NCBI GenBank assembly: GCA_947652115.1 | Contig: OX393563.1 | Coordinates: forward strand, 10,066,083-10,130,082 | From: Blastomussa wellsi | Lineage: Eukaryota; Cnidaria; Anthozoa; Scleractinia; Plerogyridae | Direction of reading: 5' to 3' | Length of the DNA stretch: 64,000 nucleotides | Shown: in pieces, positions 56,978 to 64,000 of the stretch | Layout of the letters: every line of letters begins with the position of its first letter | Position numbering within the stretch: the first letter of the stretch is position 1 | The notes under the pieces: model-generated | Told to the model about the DNA's origin: nothing | The model's database searches: none | Seen by the model: only the letters and a program-made list of their open reading frames with translations | Made by a program: the position numbers and the translations under genes

Positions 56978-59900
56978 CTGATTATGGGAAGGAATCAAAC
57001 GAACTAAATGAACTTTTAGTAGAACTAGGCAGTATTTGTAGGTTGTAAAACTACTGGGTAGGGTAGAGCTCTCGCGAGGCCTCTCATGAATGACTAGAAC
57101 AAATAACAACGACAATTCCCGCGGCACTAAAAACATTAGCAACTGCTACACTTGAGAGCCTCTAGATTTCCGAGGTACACTATTGGCCGATTAGTTGCCT
57201 TAAATGATCATGTGTGGAAGAGCAAATGAAACACTTGGTTGATTGAGCCATTTCAGTTTTGAGAAGACGGCGAAAGGGAGTTGTTACCTTAGTTTTACTT
57301 TGCTGATGAAGCTCGTAGAGTTCTTGACTTGCTTTGTGCTTTGCCTGTATTTCCTTTTGCTGCTCTTTAGGTAGGTTCTAGAAGGAAAGATGCAAACTTC
57401 AGTAGAAACCAGTGTAGCATAGTTGCAAAAAGAACAGAAGTTAGACAAGCCTTTCCACAACAAAACTCGCGATCAAGGCAGTTCGGTGAAGCTACTTCAA
57501 AGTTATTTTACAACCGCTTTTACAATTAGCAATGAAACTAGGACTGAGTGGAGTCCAATTCGGTTTGTTTGTTTATCGTTAGTATTTTGTTTATCACGAG
57601 TATGATATCAATTAATCATAACTATAACAAAATTCGAGAAAAACTTCGGCAAAGCGAAAGCTGAACTATCATCACTACGATAAAATAGCGAGATTTGAAA
57701 CTGAAGGTTCTGGAAATATGAAGGAGTGCACGCCCTAGTTTGGTCAAAAATAGGGCGTGCTAAGAACCAATCAGATTCGATTGTTATAGTTCTGGCTCTG
57801 ATTAATACAACTACACACATTTTTGTCCTTGTTCATATTCTTTTTTTCTTTGGAAGGAAATTCTACTATAATATTTTTGACAACCTTGCCGTAGGATGAC
57901 AACACACTTTTAAAGTTAAACCAAAAGTGTCTGACAGAATATGGAGAAAAGGTATCTAGTTAGCAGAAAAAAAAGCATTATTTTACCTGTGCCAAAACGT
58001 GAAGTCGGCAGAAACATAAAAACAATAATTTGCTAGCATATCGATCAAGGAGTCAATCAGGTTGCTATTTTTTATAATGGGCCAGTTTGCTGCATAACAA
58101 AAGTTGATAATCATGTGTATGTTTCGTACCATCAAGTTGCTATCACTGCAGCTCCTTTCCTTGTAATCTTTTGGCCTTTCCAGACGGGACACAACCTGGT
58201 TTTTTTCACACTCGCCAGGATGTCGCACTCCATCCCAGCTCTTCCTGTTCTTCGGCACAGAACTTCGACGACTTTCACTGGGCGACGACGATTCACTGCT
58301 AGCATCAGAAAGCTGGTTGTAAAAGTGAGACCTGGTTGGCACCGCTGCCTTGCTAGCCTCCTTTTCCGAGCCCCTTGGGCTAGTTACCCCATCAGTGTGG
58401 TCTCCGTTGATGAAACGATGTTCCTTCTGGTAGCTGCCGCCTCCAGGTGACGTCACAGAGTCTTCGCTGGGTTGTGATTTCACAGACTGTGGTCCATTGC
58501 ACAATGATACAGTTTCTTCTTCCTGGGGTGTGCCCCAAGATGCTACCCTCTTCCTTCCAGGCAATTTCGCTATTTCGGGTCTTAAGTCCTCATCAGATAT
58601 GCCACTGACGACACCTTGTTTCCTTTTGTCAAGTGCGTGCTGAGCGCCACTTTGTGCAATCACGTTTTCTCGTGTTGAACCCCGTTTATCACTATTCCGC
58701 TGTGCTGGTTCAGAGAACGCTGTTCGATTTGTCGATGACTTAACCAGCGAATCCACAATAGAAGGTCTTACTTCTGTATCCAGCACACTGCATTGAAATG
58801 TGCTAGGGAAAATAAAAGGATTCGGCGGTGATTGCGGTTTCTCGGAGTTTTTCTTCGATTGATGGACATCAATAGAAGAGCTCTTTTCGCGCCGAAGCGA
58901 ATCCGTTAAAGGAGAAAGTTTATGATTACTGGACGAAGATTGCTCCTTCTTCACTTCTTTCATTGACAACTCGCCCGGCCCAACATCCCCATTATGTTTT
59001 CTCGTATTGTCGCCAACTTGCAGACTTGCTGTTGCCTCTCCTTTCGTTCTTGTTGGCATTGCTTGTTCGTGGTGGTCACTCATTGGCGAGGAGGACAAGG
59101 AAGGCGTGGTGACATCAATGGAAGAAGCGGGAGAAGTGCCCTGAAAAATACTAGTATTAACTACCCTCAGAAACAGTGTACTTCCTACAGTGGAAAGTAC
59201 GGGAAAAATCAACGGTGAAGTTGGATGGTTTTGGTTTTTAATCCTATTAAATAATAATAATAAATAATAGAAGATTTATATAGCGCCAGTATCCTAATGT
59301 TGAAAGGCGCTTCACAAAATAAGAAAAATCGTCAAATAACTGTTTGTCGAAACGCGTTCGAAAGCCGAGCTTGCAAAACTTTACGGTAAAAGTAAACTGT
59401 GTCTTTTGGAATCTTGCAAGGTTTCAATGCAATTTCACAACGCAATCTAAGGACCTTGTTAACATCCAACATCAAGCGCAAAATCTATCTATATTATCGA
59501 ATATTAAAACATGGATTTTGATACGAATATGAAGCAATAACTCTCATATGACGTCGATATTTTACCTCAGCTGCAGGAAGATCCAATGACACAGGGTCGA
59601 TGGTAAGTAAATTAGGTAGCCCTTCAAATTCGCCGTCGTCAAAAGTCTGCCAAATATCATACCACAGCATGATTAGTACCACTAACAAACAACTACAACT
59701 TTCAGGACAAAAGGCTCTATTTTTCGACTTGCACACTCTTGATTTTTTAAAACTAGCTTTGTCATAAACTAAATGTGTACTTGGAAAGACGGGGCTCTTG
59801 TTATTTCTTACTTTGTTTGGTCTGCTAGTTGCTTCCTTTGAATAATTTTTTTATTCTGTCAAGGCTACTGTGTACATACCCTCAAGGAAACGAACAAAGC

Positions 59901-62900
59901 ATTCTTTGATACCGTCTTAACTGACGGCCTTGCTACGTTGTACCGAAAAGAAAGAGAAAAGCGACCCTACAGCAGGGTCGGCAGCTGTTCTTTCACAATC
60001 AAGTAGATAAGACAAGACCTATATACTACGCATCGAAGAAAAAATGACAGCTCACTGCAGCGTCAGTACCTACCTCTTCCTGATCGTCTTTGAATGTGAG
60101 TGTGGCCTCGTAAACATCATAACCTGATGGCGGAGATTTAACCTCATCATGCTCGACCTGTCATACAATTAAAAAAAACAACATAAATGAGAAACATGAT
60201 GTCCAGCCAATTAAAAGACAATCAAAGTGAGAAATGACCTTCGCATGCAGTTAATTTCCAATTTTTAAAGCAATTGGAATAACGAAGCCCGAAAAAATTC
60301 AGGGATTCAACGTTAACGGGATTCGAACCGGTGACCTCAGCGAACACCGGTGCGATGCTCTACCAACTGAACTATGAAGCCACGCATTGGAAGCGAAGTC
60401 AATTTATTGACTTCATATTTTCCCGTGAGGATTGAAATGATGTATAGTATATGAAATAATTCATACTTGAAAAAAAACGGACAGTTGGAAAATAAGGACT
60501 GCGCAGAACTTTCAAGCAGTCATTTTGACTTTGCAGTGCTTTTATGCCGTCAATGTTTTTCCTAGTCTTCCCGGCCAAAGGAAAGCCGAAAGTCTTTTTC
60601 AATAAAATTTTTGATGATAATTCTCTGTCACTCGCTTTTCGTCGCGTTTCATTCAACTCACACTGTCAACACAGCACCATATGATAATCCCCTTCCCCTC
60701 CCCCGAAGTCAAGAAAAAAACGTGCCACGTAATCATTTGAGATCTTCTCAAAAACCGTTTTCTCTTTTCTTTGAACGAAAAACAGATCACTTCAGAGATC
60801 ATATGCATACCTTTCCTCGCGTTTCATACAACTCACAAGGACTCCCCTCCCTCTCACCCAGGATCTGTACGGCAGGCGGGTGCCCGCACGCGGTCAGGTG
60901 ACTACCAAATTTTCTCGGCTTGATATTGAATCTTCTTACCGATGGTGTTACGCCGGCGCGCTTCGCGCGTTGGAGCTCCGCTAAGCGAGGAACTGGTAAC
61001 GAGGCATTTTCCCGCCTTTTCGAAGACGTAGAACGCGCGACTGAAGAGTTCATTCAAAACTTCTCAAAAATATGTGAAAATGCTTGTGGGATGCTCAAGT
61101 TTTCAAGAGGATGTTTTCCCCTTGGATGAGGGTACGTTTGATAAATATACTGAATCATGGTTATGGCCTGTGAAAATACTGTAAGGAACACTTTTTTGTT
61201 AATGTCTTTGACCGTACTCTCTATACCGAAGCTTCTCAAGCAAACCTGGAACAAACGAGAATTGTTGGGTAATTTACTCTGTTGGGTAATTTACTCAATT
61301 TACTCCAGTCTTGCGCATAATAAGAAGTGAAACTGGGCTACATACAGTTTTATTTTTAAAAGGCCCTAGTCAGTGTCCGCCATTTTTAATGCCATCGAAA
61401 TTATTGAAATGGCATGGCGAAGCGAAATCTTATTGCATTGCTGTATGTTATATCACTGGGGAGTTAAATTAAAATTACCTTTTGCAAGTTTCTCAGTCAG
61501 CTCGCTCGTTTAGGCACGCTCCGCGTAAAAAATAATACTGAAACCCTCGCATGTAAACAATAACAAAGGTGTGGCTGACTAGGTCCCTTTAAGAATCAAC
61601 TAAACCATTTGAACTAACAGTTAACAAACAAAATGAGTTGAACGGCTAAACCAAACCAGAAGCTTACCAAAGTTAATGGATAATAAACTGAGTTGAATTT
61701 AATCCATTCAAGAAATAGCATTTTTTTATATATTAAATAATAATTACATTTCTTACTTTTATATTTGGCGGCAAAACTTCAGGCACTTGGGGAGGAGTGA
61801 TTGGACGTGAACTAGTACCATCTAGGGATCCCTTGGAACAAACAAAAACACCTTCATCAAATAAATGCTTACTTTATCACGGGGGTGACAACTCTAATAA
61901 ATGCTGTTCGAGCAGTACCATATGTAAATGAAGGTCGTCCCCAATATTTGGTCTACCATACCGAATTTTTTGGAGACAAAAAAATCTCAAACTTCCCAAG
62001 ATTTTAGCTATATCACTTCATGTTTCCCCGAAAAAATTCTGAGTCTCCCGATTCCTGGCAAAATTTTCTGATTCCTGGAAGAATTTTGTTTTTCTCCCGA
62101 AACAGACCTTCTTAGAGTTGACACCCCCCGTTAAATGCTAAATGTGTTATCAATAATCATTTTGCCCTGAATGCCAACAGTGCAATGTCTTGAACAATGC
62201 CTTGGAATATCAAAATCAACATGATAACGTTTTTTGAGAATTTTACAGCCCTTACACTTTCATGGGTACCAGCACTATTTAACTGTTTCTGCTACAGTAA
62301 TGGTATCAACAAAAATAAAATGTCTAATCAATGGTCAACAAGTGGTGGTCATCATTTTTAGGACATTTGTAGTTACGGTGTACATGTAGTTACCATGGCA
62401 AAAGTGCAAGGTCCTGTTAAAAACATCCTAAATTTTAGCTTTTCATGTTGATAACTAGAAAACGAGCTCGGTGATCCCCATTTTAATTATTGAGTCATGA
62501 TAAGCATGATATGATGCAACAAAAGGGGTTCTGAGCAAACAAATGCAATGATAGCAAACGTGTCACTAGTACAAATTAAAATCATACTTTTACTGAGCTG
62601 CGGCTTGAAGAAGATCCTTTTCCAGAGAAGCTTGAGACACTGCTTGTATATGAGTGGACGGACTGCCTGTCATCTGCCATATGATTTCCAAAAAACTGAC
62701 GACTCTGTTTTATTTCAAATAGAGATTAGAATAGAGGGTGTAGGTCTGTTGTAGCAAGATCAGTGTCTAATCTATTAAACCAATAATTCAATTTTATTCC
62801 ATGTGTGACAAATACATTGTTAAAAAGCTACTAAAAGGAATCAATTTTGCATACCTTCATGATTTCTATTTCCTTTTTGAGCACTAAGTCATCAAATCGA

Positions 62901-63771
62901 TCAAGATCTCTTGGTGCTACAGATCCTCGTATTTCAAATGTTAATGACATCTGTAGAAAGCAAAAAGAAGTGTTCTTTGCATATATTTCATACCCTAAAA
63001 TATTACTCAAACAGAGGTAAAAAATATTGTCATCTACATGCACGAGTATTGTAGCATTTATTATCAAAAGTTCTTTATCAGCCTTCACAGGAAATGATAG
63101 GAATTACCGGTATGTAAAGAAAATTAGAATCATGGTACCATGATTGATCTAAAATGCCACAAACATATATTTTTGTTTACATGAGCCCTCATTCTTTATC
63201 ATAATGATTTAAAATTAACTTTGGAACTATACTTTACTCCTTAATAGTTAAAATAAAACTCAAAGAAGTTAAAGGGACTTTGCCAATAATAAAGTCATAT
63301 TATATTGATAATGTGTAGAATGGTAATGTGTATGTGACGTAATGTGTACATCAAAGGAAACCTTAAAATCATCATTTATCTACTAGAAATTTAACACCAA
63401 AGAGGTGACAATAAACTGAGAAGAAACAAGGATAGCTAAGAATAAGGAAGATTGACCAGGATTGTTATCAACAAACGTGACAAAAATTTAAGCTTTTAAG
63501 TTTTCAAGACATGTCATCCATGAAAAAACTCCTTTAATGAAAACCCAGAACCTACCTTGGCTGGTGTATCAAATAGGTCAAATAGGGCCAGTACAAAAGA
63601 ACTGATGTTGATATAGCCCTTGCAGTACTCATCCAAGTAGTACGTCAAGGTTCCTAATTCATTATCATTAAGGATTTGTCGAGCTTGCTCTGTTATAAGG
63701 TTCTTTTGAGAAGGGATGCCTCCATTGTAGAGCACTTGAGATCCTGCAATGCCATGATGAAACATGGAAGG
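55616..63771 (-). CDS. WHRN: Whirlin-like PDZ scaffold, 3' part (5' end off window)
   Basis: The whirlin/PDZD7 group are scaffolds of actin-based protrusions and hair-cell stereocilia. Exons in the window are 63556-63771, 62855-62950, 62594-62704, 61757-61831, 60074-60157, 59566-59646, 58130-59140, 57288-57377, 56789-56977 and 55616-55789. They total 2,127 nt, or 708 codons plus stop. The first two exons encode a harmonin-homology domain (NELGTLTYYLDEYCKGYI, SVAPRDLDRFDDLVLKKEIE). A long Ser/Pro/Asp-rich linker follows, then a short coiled segment (KEQQKEIQAKHKASQELYEL) and the C-terminal PDZ domain, ending VLKLLVRDV and TAA at 55618-55616. The order HHD, linker, PDZ is that of whirlin. The N-terminal HHD1, PDZ1 and PDZ2 would lie to the right. 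All ten exons are multiples of three. PDZD7 is the main alternative. Confidence 0.85.
56125..56378. repeat. Pair of ~80-bp direct repeats in WHRN-like intron
   Basis: 'GCACTAATGTGC.TT.CACAGGGGTGG' followed by 'GAGGGG..A.ATGTGTAA' occurs at about 56127 and again at about 56297. Confidence 0.75.
58130..59140 (-). CDS. WHRN: WHRN-like 337-codon disordered exon
   Basis: It is rich in S, P, K, E and R (SDASSESSSPSESRRSSVP) with no visible fold. It begins GTSPASSIDV after a TTTTTCAG acceptor and ends ERSCSDSNLM|GTACGA. It is the long linker between the HHD and the PDZ domain. Confidence 0.88.
59235..59325. repeat. Dispersed 'TATATAGCGC' repeat fragment
   Basis: TAATAATAATAAATAATAG is followed by ATTTATATAGCGCCAGTATC and AAAGGCGCTTCACAAA. 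This is a phrase of a widespread animal repeat, and a weaker relative starts near 30090. Confidence 0.5.
60303..60390 (-). repeat. tRNA-derived repeat or tRNA pseudogene
   Basis: The minus strand has GGCTTCATAGTTCAGTTGGTAG (box A part) and GGTTCGAATCC (box B). The acceptor arm is broken by extra bases (GTTAACGTTGAATCC), so it is unlikely to be a working tRNA. It lies in a WHRN-like intron. Confidence 0.6.
62855..63771 (-). CDS. WHRN: WHRN-like exons encoding harmonin-homology domain
   Basis: 63556-63771 encodes QKNLITEQARQILNDNELGT and ALFDLFDTPAK. 62855-62950 encodes SLTFEIRGSVAPRDLDRFDD and LVLKKEIEIMK. The pair matches the second HHD of whirlin, including the 'PxDLxRFDxLVLxxEIExMK' ending. 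Confidence 0.88.
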
Positions 63772-64000
63772 CTGAAACAAAACAAAACACTCAGTTGTAT
63801 ATTATGTTTACCATATGATACAAAAAGTTCATTACAACTCAGGACTGTCATTAAGTTTTGCGTCACCTGTAGCCTCGTTCTCCACACCCGTAGCAAACTT
63901 GTTACTTTGTGGTTGAATTCTATCGACAACAGGCAATTTCAACCATAGCACCAAGGGAAAATCAAGCATACTCAGCCGTAACAGGTGTGTTATGGGTTAC
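63772..64000. other. Right edge inside WHRN-like gene, no exon called
   Basis: The minus-strand frame 63929-63870 ends CGGCTACAG-like at a GTGACG donor, but its phase and content fit the next exon only weakly. I did not call it. Confidence 0.4.

Noticed and set aside
60303..60390. Functional tRNA on the minus strand
   Set aside because: The acceptor stem is disrupted and no proper anticodon loop could be drawn, so it is called a tRNA-derived repeat.

Overview
The window is eukaryotic, AT-rich genomic DNA with long introns. The exon-intron structures and the repeat families (a tRNA-headed SINE, a Penelope-like GIY-YIG element, an L1/Tx1-like LINE and many short inverted-repeat elements) resemble an anthozoan cnidarian, most likely a stony coral. 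That assignment is inference from gene and repeat content. No bacterial operon, CRISPR array or viral gene set was seen.

Four protein-coding genes can be built by following splice phases. (1) QTRT2, the non-catalytic subunit of queuine tRNA-ribosyltransferase, lies on the minus strand at 12604-1573. Its 11 exons join in frame to 415 codons, and the intron between exons 8 and 9 looks like a U12-type AT-AC intron. (2) A PRRC2/BAT2 gene lies on the minus strand at 43441-17377. Its 12 exons join in frame to 2,880 codons. (3) An SLC16 monocarboxylate-transporter-like gene lies on the plus strand at 49868-53331, in four recognised exons, with the 5' end unresolved. (4) A whirlin (WHRN)-like gene lies on the minus strand at 63771-55616 and runs off the right edge. 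Its harmonin-homology domain, Ser/Pro-rich linker and C-terminal PDZ domain are inside. A tRNA-Arg(TCG) gene lies at 12889-12961.

Layout: QTRT2 (1.6-12.6 kb) is followed by the tRNA and a nested repeat cluster (13.1-15.9 kb), then PRRC2 (17.4-43.4 kb). The large PRRC2 intron 2 (33.3-42.6 kb) carries an L1-like LINE with a 15-bp target-site duplication, inserted into an older RecQ-helicase-like repeat that has an inverted duplicate arm. A 6.4-kb repeat-bearing gap (43.4-49.9 kb, with a Penelope-like fragment) separates PRRC2 from the divergent SLC16 gene. SLC16 and the WHRN-like gene converge tail to tail at 53.3-55.6 kb.

The genes show no shared pathway: tRNA queuosine modification, RNA-binding/translation control, membrane carrier and PDZ scaffold. 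The most unusual content is the mobile DNA. One short element family with CATTCTCG...CGAGAATG ends repeatedly shows 9-bp target duplications at nested copies from 73 bp to 2.8 kb. Other copies include a TTAA-flanked piggyBac-like element, a TA-flanked Tc1-like element, a palindromic-end element with a 10-bp duplication and a solo Penelope-associated terminal repeat with its own target duplication. All coordinates were read by eye and splice sites may be off by a base.
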